DNA of 12,324 nt, taken from JABMRF01 sp964434235 (GTDB lineage Bacteria > Patescibacteriota > Patescibacteriia > UBA11705 > JABHMO01). Where the stretch lies: positions 1 through 12,324 of the forward strand of contig CAYSUN010000034.1 in the NCBI GenBank assembly GCA_964434235.1, given 5' to 3'. A program made the position numbers and the translations under genes. Each line of letters opens with the position of its first letter. Position 1 is the first letter of the stretch. A model generated the notes under the pieces. That model saw only the letters and a program-made list of their open reading frames with translations, made no database searches and was not told the origin of the DNA. Below, one piece after another: positions 1 to 5,950 of this stretch.

Positions 1-63
1 ACTAAATTTAGTATAAATCATTAATATTTTACTGTCCAAAGATGTTAAAGAGCCTCTCGCATC

Positions 64-92
64 TTGACAAAATATAATAAATTTGATAATAT
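64..92 (+). promoter_or_regulatory. Sigma-70-type promoter for the PH-domain gene
   Basis: A perfect -35 TTGACA (64-69) is followed by a 17-base spacer and -10 TAATAT (87-92); GATAAT at 85-90 is an alternative. Transcription would start near 99, giving a leader of about 50 nt that carries AAGGAG about 8 bases before the ATG at 150. The same TTGACA/17/TAATAT-like layout precedes the genes at 8654 and 11982. Confidence 0.7.
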
Positions 93-149
93 GCTTTATT
101 AGTCGCTAGCGTCCGTTAACAACCAAGAACAAAGTTAAGGAGAGTATTC

Positions 150-401
150 ATGGCAAAATTTCAAAAAACATCCACGGGCAAAGCTCAAGCAGGTCGAATT
201 CTAGTTAATTTATTCTGTGTAATTGTTGTTTTCTGTGGACTTCTTGCTTTTAAAAATTACGTAGTAGATTATGCACCGAACAAATACACCAATGGTTCTT
301 TCCAAAAATTTTGGAGTGATGACTGTCGAACACTCTCAAAGCTTCAATCTATGTCACGGGAAGACCGAGAAGCATTTTGGGCAAAAAAGACCATGTTGTA
401 A
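150..401 (+). CDS. N-terminal part of a PH-domain membrane protein (frame 1 of a split gene)
   Basis: This 83-residue frame starts at an ATG with a good SD (AAGGAG, about 8 bases upstream). It has a basic N-terminus (residues 1-17), one membrane helix (about 18-36) and a hydrophilic segment (about 37-80) that would lie outside the cell. It ends three codons after an A_AAA_AAG heptamer at 383-389, while the -1 frame stays open to 832 and supplies a second membrane helix and a PH-like domain. I read both frames as one protein of about 228 residues: cytoplasmic N-terminus, helix, external loop, helix, cytoplasmic PH-like domain. Three explanations compete: programmed -1 frameshifting, a lost base in a run of six A (real or an assembly error), or two coupled genes. 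On its own this product would be a small single-span protein of unknown function. Confidence 0.7.
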   Translation: MAKFQKTSTGKAQAGRILVNLFCVIVVFCGLLAFKNYVVDYAPNKYTNGSFQKFWSDDCRTLSKLQSMSREDREAFWAKKTML

Positions 402-832
402 TTAATGAAGGTGTTTTTTTCTCTCACGTTGGAGCTATTGTATTTTGGCTTTTACTGTTCGTGCTTCCTTTATTCGTCGTAGCCTTAGAACTTCTGGAAA
501 TTTACAACGCACGTAAAAACTACTTTGTTTTCGAAGATAAACAACAACTAATTACAGTAGCCACTCATGGCGTACTTGGGCAAAAAAATGAAGAAAAACA
601 CAAAGTAGATAGGCTCACCAACATTGTGGTTTATCAACCATCTAGATTAGCTTGGTTTAATGCCGGATATATTACCATTAAGGGCGTAAACCACATGGGG
701 GCACAGACTCAAACAATTCACATCACCCTTGGTATTTATGAAAGCCCAGTAGAAATTGCTAACTTCTTGGCTGAAAAAATGAAGTGGCATGAAGAATTCA
801 AAATTAGTGTAGACGTACAAAAAAAATCGTAA
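377..832 (+). CDS. C-terminal part: membrane helix plus bacterial PH-like domain (frame 2 of a split gene)
   Basis: Open in the -1 frame relative to the upstream piece and overlapping it by 25 bases. The only early start candidate is TTG at 377, with a weak GAGAAG (367-372) four bases before it; there is no ATG until well inside the PH region, so independent initiation looks poor. A strong membrane helix covers about residues 17-42. It is followed by a beta-rich segment with the pattern of bPH2/DUF304 domains: a start near YFVFED, a GVLGQKN turn, a VDRLTNIVVYQPSRLAWF stretch, a GYITIKG strand and a final helix IANFLAEKM. Such proteins are usually membrane-anchored with a cytoplasmic PH fold; their ligands are mostly unknown. 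The family call rests on pattern recognition only. A strong terminator follows at 843. Confidence 0.65.
   Translation: MGKKDHVVINEGVFFSHVGAIVFWLLLFVLPLFVVALELLEIYNARKNYFVFEDKQQLITVATHGVLGQKNEEKHKVDRLTNIVVYQPSRLAWFNAGYITIKGVNHMGAQTQTIHITLGIYESPVEIANFLAEKMKWHEEFKISVDVQKKS
383..389 (+). other. Slippery heptamer A_AAA_AAG, candidate -1 frameshift site
   Basis: In the frame of the ATG at 150, the codons read GCA AAA AAG ACC. Slipping back one base gives GCA AAA AAG then GAC CAT, which enters the frame open to 832. A_AAA_AAG is the heptamer used in Escherichia coli dnaX. A weak SD-like GAGAAG ends 10 bases upstream, the dnaX-type spacing, but its match to the anti-SD is poor and I see no strong hairpin just downstream. 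Restoring one A to the A run would give the same protein. Confidence 0.45.
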
Positions 833-842
833 AAAACAACAC

Positions 843-876
843 ATCTGGTCAAATAACATTTGGCCAGATTTTTTTT
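843..876 (+). terminator. Rho-independent terminator after the PH-domain gene
   Basis: A 12-bp stem, ATCTGGTCAAAT (843-854) with ATTTGGCCAGAT (858-869), has one G-T wobble, a 3-base loop, and a T run from 869 to 876. It lies 10 bases after the stop codon. Confidence 0.85.
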
Positions 877-916
877 ATTTAAACACGATTAACTAGTTTT
901 TTTCTTAAAAAAAAGG

Positions 917-922
917 TAAAAT
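917..922 (+). promoter_or_regulatory. -10 box TAAAAT of a probable leaderless transcript
   Basis: TAAAAT ends 8 bases before the ATG at 931, so transcription would start at or next to the start codon. No SD is present (AAAGGT at 913-917 is too far and overlaps the -10). No good -35 box is visible upstream. Confidence 0.4.
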
Positions 923-930
923 AACTTTAT

Positions 931-2163
931 ATGAATAAATTTTGGCTAAAATTTATATTAATAATTTTTTCAATAATCATTTTTATTGGTTCTTGGATTT
1001 TTTTGCTTGGCCAAACCCAAGATTACTTAGCTCAATTTATACCCAGCCAAGCAGAAACATATTTACATACAAAAATAAAAACCATTAATTCCCTTGAAAT
1101 AAATAAATTTACATATTTTATCAATTTCTTATCACAAAAAAGTAACCTTAAACCTGAGCAATGGCAAGAATTAATTAAAAACATAGATAACCAGGTTGGC
1201 TTTTTTACTATAAATCAACAAATTTTCTTAGTAACAAACAAAAACAATAACTTAATAAAATATTTAGAAAGCAATAATCTTTCCTTTTTAGAACAAAATG
1301 ATCTAATTTATTATCCAGAGCTTAAGTTAAACGAAACATCACTGGATAAACAAGCTTGGTTTATTAAAATAAAACCAAAAACATATTTTAATGATTTTAA
1401 TATTTACATTAAAGATCCAAATTCACTAAATTTAGCTTACACTTTTAATAAGTCAGAAAATGAACCTATTTTAATTAAAGGCATTATTAAAAGCAATACT
1501 GTTAAATTATTATTAAAAGACAGTGTTTTAACAAAAAATCATAAAAAATTTGAATCTGAACCGCTAAATTCTGACTTTATAGCTTATTTTAATGGCATTA
1601 CAGTTGAAAATCTTGAACAACAAACTAATTTTTCAGCTAATAATTTTATTTATCACTTAGCGCAAAGCATCAATGGTCCAATAGAACTTTTACGAACAAC
1701 AACTTATGACAAAATAGTCTTGCAAAAAAAATTAAACAATATAGAAAATATCAAACAATCAATTTCCAATATTCTGGCCTATATTTATCCAACTGAAAAA
1801 CAAAAAGAATTGCCAGATGGAACAATCGCAACTAATTACATTGCCGATCCAGCACAATGGACATTGGCTCTAGCTGAACACACAGATGAACATTCTAATT
1901 ACTTAATTCAAAACATAAAACCTGACTTTAATGTTTCGCTTGAAGAAAGTACAGATAATATTACTGTAATTTTCAATCAAAATAGCAATATTTCTACAAC
2001 CGAGCAAGATCAAGTAACGGCTATAACAACAAAAGATTGTTCTAATTTTACAACTAAATCCTACATAATGATAAACCCTAAGCAATTTTCTGGTTTAAGC
2101 AATTTAACGGCAATTACTATTACTTTTGATGCATTTAATAATACTTCTGTTTGTATAGACTAG
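931..2163 (+). CDS. Membrane-anchored exported protein of unknown function
   Basis: A 410-residue protein with a single N-terminal hydrophobic helix (about residues 6-27) and a long hydrophilic, Asn/Lys/Ile-rich remainder, so probably anchored in the membrane with the body outside. The segment just after the helix (FIPSQAETYLHTKIKTIN) recalls the start of DUF3352-like exported proteins, where a 'Pro-x-x-Ala/Thr-x-x-Tyr' motif precedes a strand, but this is only a resemblance and I do not assign the family. Two cysteines near the C-terminus (about residues 371 and 408) could form a disulfide. Codon use is more AT-rich than in the PH-domain gene upstream. It stands alone: a terminator lies before it and a 626-base gap after it. 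No clear terminator follows its stop. Confidence 0.8.
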   Translation: MNKFWLKFILIIFSIIIFIGSWIFLLGQTQDYLAQFIPSQAETYLHTKIKTINSLEINKFTYFINFLSQKSNLKPEQWQELIKNIDNQVGFFTINQQIFLVTNKNNNLIKYLESNNLSFLEQNDLIYYPELKLNETSLDKQAWFIKIKPKTYFNDFNIYIKDPNSLNLAYTFNKSENEPILIKGIIKSNTVKLLLKDSVLTKNHKKFESEPLNSDFIAYFNGITVENLEQQTNFSANNFIYHLAQSINGPIELLRTTTYDKIVLQKKLNNIENIKQSISNILAYIYPTEKQKELPDGTIATNYIADPAQWTLALAEHTDEHSNYLIQNIKPDFNVSLEESTDNITVIFNQNSNISTTEQDQVTAITTKDCSNFTTKSYIMINPKQFSGLSNLTAITITFDAFNNTSVCID

Positions 2164-2175
2164 TGTATACAAACG

Positions 2176-2212
2176 TGTGGATAAGTACGCTTTATCCACA
2201 TACTTATCCACA
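2176..2212. other. Cluster of three perfect DnaA boxes, candidate oriC or DnaA-binding site
   Basis: Three exact copies of the 9-mer TTATCCACA: reversed at 2176-2184 (TGTGGATAA), forward at 2192-2200 and forward at 2204-2212. A degenerate copy (CAATCCACA, two mismatches) lies at 2386-2394. To the right come GCGC and then an AT-rich stretch (about 2219-2272) that could serve as the unwinding region. Three perfect 9-mers in 37 bp of noncoding DNA are very unlikely by chance. Against a full origin: no dnaA or dnaN is in the window, only three strong boxes are present, and genes on both sides run the same way. A DnaA titration site or DnaA control of the promoter at 2285 is the alternative. Confidence 0.6.
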
Positions 2213-2284
2213 GCGCTGAACACTAAAATTGTACAGTATTTTAACTAATTTTAGCTAAATTTATTACAAATAGCGCCCAGCGCA

Positions 2285-2313
2285 TTGACCCATCATTTTT
2301 TTCATGATATAAT
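2285..2313 (+). promoter_or_regulatory. Near-consensus promoter driving a noncoding transcript
   Basis: TTGACC (2285-2290), a 17-base spacer and a perfect TATAAT (2308-2313). The -10 is preceded by TGA, close to an extended -10. The predicted start is near 2320. This is the best promoter in the window, yet no convincing gene follows before the terminator at 2709-2743. Confidence 0.75.
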
Positions 2314-2319
2314 ATTAGT

Positions 2320-2743
2320 GTAAGTAAAGATCAACGTATCAATAACTTACAAAATTGTACATTTTGCTCTTTCCTCACAATTTAACAATCCACACAATTT
2401 GGGAAATTCACTCTGTATATCTGCCTACTCATCTTCGTACTATTAATTAAATCTCCGTCCATTATCTTTTGATGAAGTCTTTTGACACGTCAAACCAAAA
2501 ACAAAAATAAAAACGAAAAAAAACCTAGGGGAACCATTAGGCTCTCCCCAAAGAAGGGTTAGCAGATATCTCCATTCGTTGTGCATCACTATGCATATTT
2601 AAAGATGGCACCTTCTACAGCTATCGTTAAGCAACGAATAAAAACTTCTGCGCAGACCGCCATAAATTCAAATACATTGGGCGTTGTATCTAGCGCAAAA
2701 CACAAATCGAACGGCAATCATTGAGTTGCCGTTCTTTCCTTTT
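2320..2743 (+). ncRNA. Candidate structured noncoding RNA, about 420 nt, class unknown
   Basis: Bounded by a near-consensus promoter (2285-2313) and a strong terminator (2709-2743), with no convincing reading frame. Helices visible by eye: TGTAAGT (2319-2325) with ACTTACA (2345-2351) at the 5' end; GGGGA (2528-2532) with TCCCC (2545-2549); ATTCGTTG (2574-2581) with CAACGAAT (2632-2639), enclosing TGCAT/ATGCA (2582-2586/2591-2595); then the terminator stem. A purine-rich unpaired stretch lies at about 2497-2523. The length would suit RNase P RNA or tmRNA, but I find neither the RNase P core near GAGGAAAGTCC, nor a tmRNA acceptor end with CCA, nor an SRP RNA core. A 39-codon frame at 2605-2724 is the competing coding explanation. 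Confidence 0.5.
2709..2743 (+). terminator. Rho-independent terminator of the candidate ncRNA
   Basis: A 9-bp stem GAACGGCAA (2709-2717) with TTGCCGTTC (2726-2734), an 8-base loop, then a T-rich tail TTTCCTTTT (2735-2743). It lies about 50 bases before the next gene and isolates it from the upstream transcript. Confidence 0.8.
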
Positions 2744-2773
2744 AAAATTTTTACTTATATATGCATAAAACAT

Positions 2774-2781
2774 GCTATAAT
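2774..2781 (+). promoter_or_regulatory. -10 box of a leaderless promoter for the peptidase-fur operon
   Basis: TATAAT at 2776-2781 is preceded by T-G-C at 2773-2775, an extended -10. It ends 8 bases before the ATG at 2790, so the transcript should begin at or within a base or two of the start codon. No SD is present. The -35 region is weak, which fits an extended -10 promoter. Confidence 0.6.
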
Positions 2782-2789
2782 GGTTATAT

Positions 2790-3779
2790 ATGTTGGGACA
2801 AATAAAAACTAAAATAATTTTTGTTGTTTGCTTAGCTTTTTTATTAGTAACCACTTTTCCTATAATTGCGGTTTCTTTGCACGCTCAATTTACTACTCAA
2901 GCTCCTTTCTCCAATTGGAACGAACCACGGCAAAATGCCTGCGAAGAAACATCAATAGTAATCGTTGACGCCTACTATAATAAAGAAAACTTAACTCGAG
3001 AATCAGCTGAACAGAAGATATTGCAAATTATAAATATTAAGGAAAAATATTACGGGAAATCGTTAGATGAAAATGCTGAGCTAATAACGGAGTTAATTAA
3101 TAAATTCAAAAATTGGGAGGCAGTTATTGTTGCCAACCCAAGCATTGCTCAAATTGAAAATGAAATTGATAACTCTAGGCCAATAATCATTCCAACATAC
3201 GGCAGGGGACTAAAAAATCCTAATTTTTTGAATGGAGGATCTAGTTATCACGTTATTGTTATAACGGGTTACGATAAAACAACTAATGAATTTATAACCC
3301 AAGAACCAGGAACTCGCTTTGGCGAAAATTATCGTTATTCGTACTCTATAATAATGAGCGCCTTGCATGATTATTTACCAAACGATCAAACTATAAACGG
3401 ACCAAAAGTAGCAATTTTTACTAGTCCTCAAATAATAGACTCCGGCCAAACTGATGGCGACGAAGATGGCTTAATAAAATCACTTGAGTTAGCTTATGGC
3501 ACAAGTTTAATAAGTAACGACACTGACAGCGATGGTTACTTGGACAAAGAAGAAATTGATAATAAATATTCACCAATTGTAGCCGAAGCAAAAATCACGT
3601 CCGGTAGTTTGCTAAGGACAAAACAGAGTGGTAAGGTTTATTTATTGAATGAAGAAAAAATTCAACACATTACAAATCCTGAGGTTTTTAATAAACATCA
3701 TTGGCAATGGCAAAATATTATTAATGTAAGTGAAAAATTCTTAAATAAATTTTCAATCGGCCCAGAAATAAATAATTAA
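2790..3779 (+). CDS. Exported C39-like cysteine peptidase with a calcium-binding-type repeat
   Basis: A 329-residue protein with a signal sequence or anchor (about residues 8-31). Residues 38-210 match the peptidase C39-like family: catalytic Cys51 in NACEETS, His154 in SYHVIVITGYD, and EPG at 172-174 where most relatives have Asp-Pro as the third catalytic position, so Glu172 may stand in for Asp. Residues 222-256 hold two acidic loops (DGDEDG and NDTDSDG) of the thrombospondin type 3/calcium-binding kind. Residues 271-325 (SLLRTKQSGKVYLLNEEKIQHI, then a Trp-rich stretch) form the 'SL-R-x-S-KVY-hydrophobic-K-hydrophobic-I-N' module that I recall at the ends of CPR surface proteins. Substrate unknown; likely acts outside the cell. 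The stop lies 8 bases before the fur-like gene, so the two are probably cotranscribed. Promoter at 2776. Confidence 0.8.
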   Translation: MLGQIKTKIIFVVCLAFLLVTTFPIIAVSLHAQFTTQAPFSNWNEPRQNACEETSIVIVDAYYNKENLTRESAEQKILQIINIKEKYYGKSLDENAELITELINKFKNWEAVIVANPSIAQIENEIDNSRPIIIPTYGRGLKNPNFLNGGSSYHVIVITGYDKTTNEFITQEPGTRFGENYRYSYSIIMSALHDYLPNDQTINGPKVAIFTSPQIIDSGQTDGDEDGLIKSLELAYGTSLISNDTDSDGYLDKEEIDNKYSPIVAEAKITSGSLLRTKQSGKVYLLNEEKIQHITNPEVFNKHHWQWQNIINVSEKFLNKFSIGPEINN

Positions 3780-3787
3780 TAGAAACT

Positions 3788-4168
3788 ATGAATATTGAAA
3801 AAAAATTATTGGAATATTTCAAATTTCCAGAAACACATCCAACCAACGAAGAACTTTACAAAAATTTACAACACAATTTACCAGAATTATCCAAGGATAA
3901 ATTTGACGCTGTCTTAAAAAAACTGGTAGAAAATAAAAAGGTAAAAATAGTTTTAGATGACCAAAATAAAAAACGTTATCACACTAGACTCGAAACACAT
4001 TTTCATTTTATCTGTACAGTATGCGGTGGAGTAAAAGACATAACGCTGGAAAATGGTGCTGTAGAAATGATAAAAGACCACGTTAATAGTAAAATTCACT
4101 CTTACGGTCGGGTTCAAGTTGTAAACATGAGCTTTGAAGGACGATGCCACGACTGTAAACAAAAATAA
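3788..4168 (+). CDS. Fur/PerR-family metal-dependent regulator
   Basis: A 126-residue Fur-family protein. The winged-helix region (about 1-58) contains HPTNEELYKNL, and the dimerization region holds HFHFICTVCGG. Structural zinc ligands are two CxxC pairs, Cys76/Cys79 and Cys120/Cys123. Aligned by eye to Bacillus subtilis PerR, His17 matches His37, His71 and His73 match His91 and His93, and Asp84 matches Asp104. His65 falls where PerR has Asp85. The N-terminus is about 20 residues shorter than PerR, removing most of the first helix. Retention of both oxidation-sensitive histidines, and the rubrerythrin and superoxide reductase genes just downstream, favour a peroxide or iron sensor. With only 8 bases after the peptidase gene it has no promoter of its own. 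Distinguishing PerR from Fur or Zur by sequence alone is unsafe. Confidence 0.85.
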   Translation: MNIEKKLLEYFKFPETHPTNEELYKNLQHNLPELSKDKFDAVLKKLVENKKVKIVLDDQNKKRYHTRLETHFHFICTVCGGVKDITLENGAVEMIKDHVNSKIHSYGRVQVVNMSFEGRCHDCKQK

Positions 4169-4187
4169 ATTCAATAATATAAATAAA

Positions 4188-4241
4188 GTTACACTAAACA
4201 AGTTACATTTTTTTAAAACTTGCTACTTAATTTTTTGTAAC
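4188..4241. promoter_or_regulatory. Repeated GTTACA/TGTAAC motifs, candidate operator before rubrerythrin
   Basis: GTTACA occurs at 4188-4193 and 4202-4207 (14 bases apart) and inverted as TGTAAC at 4236-4241, 10 bases before the ATG. AAGTT (4201-4204 with the preceding base) and AACTT (4217-4221) add a weak inverted repeat. The placement, between a fur-like regulator and its likely target genes, suits an operator, but the motif is not the usual Fur or PerR box. TAACAT (4238-4243) could be the -10 of a leaderless transcript. Confidence 0.35.
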
Positions 4242-4251
4242 ATTAATATTT

Positions 4252-4836
4252 ATGGAAAGAACATTAGAAAATTTAACAAAAGCTTTTGTAGGTGAATCTC
4301 AAGCTAGAAATCGTTATACTTTTTATGCAAAAATTGCTCAGAAAGAAGGCTTTGAACAAATTGCTGGCATTTTTTTAGAAACAGCCGAGCAAGAGAAAAC
4401 ACATGCCAAAAGACTATTTGAACATATTCAAGAAGTAAAAGAATTAATGAATCGCGATAACTCAGAAATAGTAGTTGAATGTTCAAGCCCAAACAGTTAT
4501 GGCACAACAACTGAAAATTTAAGAGACGCAGCTAACGGCGAAAAATACGAACATTCAGAAATGTATCCTAACTTTGCTGTCATAGCGGAAGAAGAAGGTT
4601 TAGATAAAATCGCTAAAAGATTTAAATCTATTGCTCAAGCTGAAAAACATCACGAAGAAAGATACTTAAAACTTTTAAAAGAAGTTGAAGCTGGATCTGT
4701 TCATAAAAAGGGAACTGAAACTGTTTGGATTTGTCGAGAGTGTGGGTATATGCACGTTGGCAATGAAGCACCAGAGGTTTGTCCTAGTTGCGATCATCCT
4801 CGAGCTTATTATCAAGTTCAGAATGAAAACTACTAA
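4252..4836 (+). CDS. rbr: Rubrerythrin
   Basis: A 194-residue classic rubrerythrin, a cytoplasmic NAD(P)H-linked peroxide reductase. The N-terminal four-helix bundle (1-145) carries the di-iron ligands: Glu15, the E48-x-x-H51 pair, Glu97 and Glu100, and E131-x-x-H134. The C-terminal rubredoxin-like domain (about 157-188) has Cys161/Cys164 and Cys177/Cys180. The length is normal. It begins an operon with a flavin reductase 20 bases downstream and desulfoferrodoxin after that; the reductase is a likely electron source. The start has no SD and is close behind AT-rich promoter-like sequence. Control by the adjacent Fur-family protein is inferred from position. Confidence 0.95.
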   Translation: MERTLENLTKAFVGESQARNRYTFYAKIAQKEGFEQIAGIFLETAEQEKTHAKRLFEHIQEVKELMNRDNSEIVVECSSPNSYGTTTENLRDAANGEKYEHSEMYPNFAVIAEEEGLDKIAKRFKSIAQAEKHHEERYLKLLKEVEAGSVHKKGTETVWICRECGYMHVGNEAPEVCPSCDHPRAYYQVQNENY

Positions 4837-4856
4837 CTTGGGACAATTGAACTTTT

Positions 4857-5546
4857 ATGTATACAAGTAAAATAATAAAAATAATAGAATTGGCTGAAAA
4901 AACTTTAGCCATTCAATTGACTAAACCAAGTGAATATATATTTGAAGCCGGTCAATTTTTTCAGATTTACATAAAAGACAAAAACAATAATTTGCTCAGT
5001 CGTTATTTTTCAATTTGTTCAGCTCCAGCTGACTCAATCCTTGAATTTGCCACTCGATTAACTGGTTCTGACTTTAAACAAGCTTTGCTTAATAAAAAAA
5101 TTGGTGATGAAATAGAATTTACCAAGGCTCTAGGCAAATTTACTTTGCCAGAAAACAAATTAAAGCCAACTGTTTTTTTGACTGGAGGAATTGGTATTAC
5201 ACCATTTCTTAGCATGCTTCGAGAATTAAGAAATCAAGGTTTTGATCGAAAAATATATTTATTTTACTCAAATAAAAGTACTGAGTCTACTGCTTACTTG
5301 AAGGAAATTAAAGAAATAGCAAACAATAATTTTGAACTGATAATGACCATGACTAATGATCCTACTTGGTTGGGAAATACTGGCTATATTAATGAAGATA
5401 TAATCATAAAAAATGTCGATAACTTTTTAGAAGCAAATTATTTAATTGCTGGTCCACCAGCAATGGTCAAGGCAATGATTGAATTAACTAAACAAATAAA
5501 AATTACAACTAATCAAGTCCAGTCTGAAGAATTTTCAGGCTACTAA
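4857..5546 (+). CDS. FAD/NAD(P)-binding ferredoxin-reductase-type oxidoreductase
   Basis: A 229-residue protein of the ferredoxin-NADP reductase superfamily. The FAD domain (1-100) contains RYFSIC at 49-54, the flavin-binding R-x-Y/F-S motif. The nucleotide domain (103-229) has TGGIGITPFLSML (109-121) and AGPPAMV (198-204), and the chain ends in an aromatic residue (FSGY), as in FNR-type enzymes. No 2Fe-2S cysteine cluster is present, so it is a simple flavoprotein. Being between rubrerythrin and desulfoferrodoxin, it probably passes electrons from NAD(P)H to one or both, a role filled elsewhere by NADH:rubredoxin oxidoreductase. That partnership is inferred. Gaps of 20 and 11 bases to its neighbours indicate one transcript. 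Confidence 0.85.
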   Translation: MYTSKIIKIIELAEKTLAIQLTKPSEYIFEAGQFFQIYIKDKNNNLLSRYFSICSAPADSILEFATRLTGSDFKQALLNKKIGDEIEFTKALGKFTLPENKLKPTVFLTGGIGITPFLSMLRELRNQGFDRKIYLFYSNKSTESTAYLKEIKEIANNNFELIMTMTNDPTWLGNTGYINEDIIIKNVDNFLEANYLIAGPPAMVKAMIELTKQIKITTNQVQSEEFSGY

Positions 5547-5557
5547 TAATAAAAAAT

Positions 5558-5938
5558 ATGAACGTTCAAAACAATAATGAAATTTACAAATGTTCAATTT
5601 GCGGAAACATGGTCGAAGTAACTCATGTTGGTGGTGGAGAATTAGTTTGCTGTGGTCAACCAATGCAAAACCTAATTTCGAAAACTGAAGATCAAGGATC
5701 TGAAAAGCATGTACCAGTTATTGAAAAAACTGAAACTGGAATTAAAGTAAAAGTTGGAGAAGTGCCACATCCAATGGAACCAGATCACTACATTGAATGG
5801 ATTGAAATTTTAGCTGATGAAAAATCTTACAAAAAATTTCTCAAGCCTGGCGTGCCAGCAGAGGCAGAGTTCTGTATCAAAGCTGAAGAATATACTGTTA
5901 GAGAATATTGCAACTTACATGGACTTTGGCAAGCTTAA
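5558..5938 (+). CDS. dfx: Desulfoferrodoxin (superoxide reductase)
   Basis: A 126-residue two-domain superoxide reductase, which reduces superoxide to peroxide in the cytoplasm. The N-terminal desulforedoxin centre has Cys12, Cys15, Cys31 and Cys32. The catalytic centre II has the E49-K50-H51 motif, His71 (PHP), His77 (DHY), and Cys118 with His121 in CNLHGLW. All iron ligands and the Glu-Lys pair are present, so it should be active. It is last in the rbr-reductase-dfx operon, so the peroxide it makes can be removed by rubrerythrin. A terminator follows 13 bases after the stop. Confidence 0.95.
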   Translation: MNVQNNNEIYKCSICGNMVEVTHVGGGELVCCGQPMQNLISKTEDQGSEKHVPVIEKTETGIKVKVGEVPHPMEPDHYIEWIEILADEKSYKKFLKPGVPAEAEFCIKAEEYTVREYCNLHGLWQA

Positions 5939-5950
5939 AATGAAAAAATA

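Noticed and set aside
1..12. ACTAAATTTAGT perfect palindrome at the window edge
   Set aside because: Only AT-rich and 12 bp long, so plausible by chance; nothing around it supports a function.
931..2163. Firm DUF3352 assignment
   Set aside because: Only the segment after the N-terminal helix resembles that family by eye; an HMM search with a significant full-length match would be needed.
2176..2200. TGTGGATAA...TTATCCACA inverted repeat as a terminator for the 931 gene
   Set aside because: A stem could form, but no T tail follows. Each arm is an exact DnaA box and a third copy follows, so protein binding explains it better.
2481..2494. TTTGAC-AC-GTCAAA as an RNA hairpin
   Set aside because: The 2-base loop is too small for a hairpin of this full stem. 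It could be a protein site, but nothing else supports that.
2605..2724. A 39-codon ATG frame (begins MAPSTAIVKQ) inside the candidate ncRNA
   Set aside because: No SD, it stops inside the terminator loop, its Ser/Thr/Asn-rich composition matches no fold I know, and it overlaps the 2574-2639 stem. Kept only as an alternative to the ncRNA.
2320..2743. RNase P RNA, tmRNA or SRP RNA
   Set aside because: The RNase P core near GAGGAAAGTCC, a tmRNA acceptor stem with CCA, and the SRP GGAAGGAAGC-type core were all looked for on both strands and not found.
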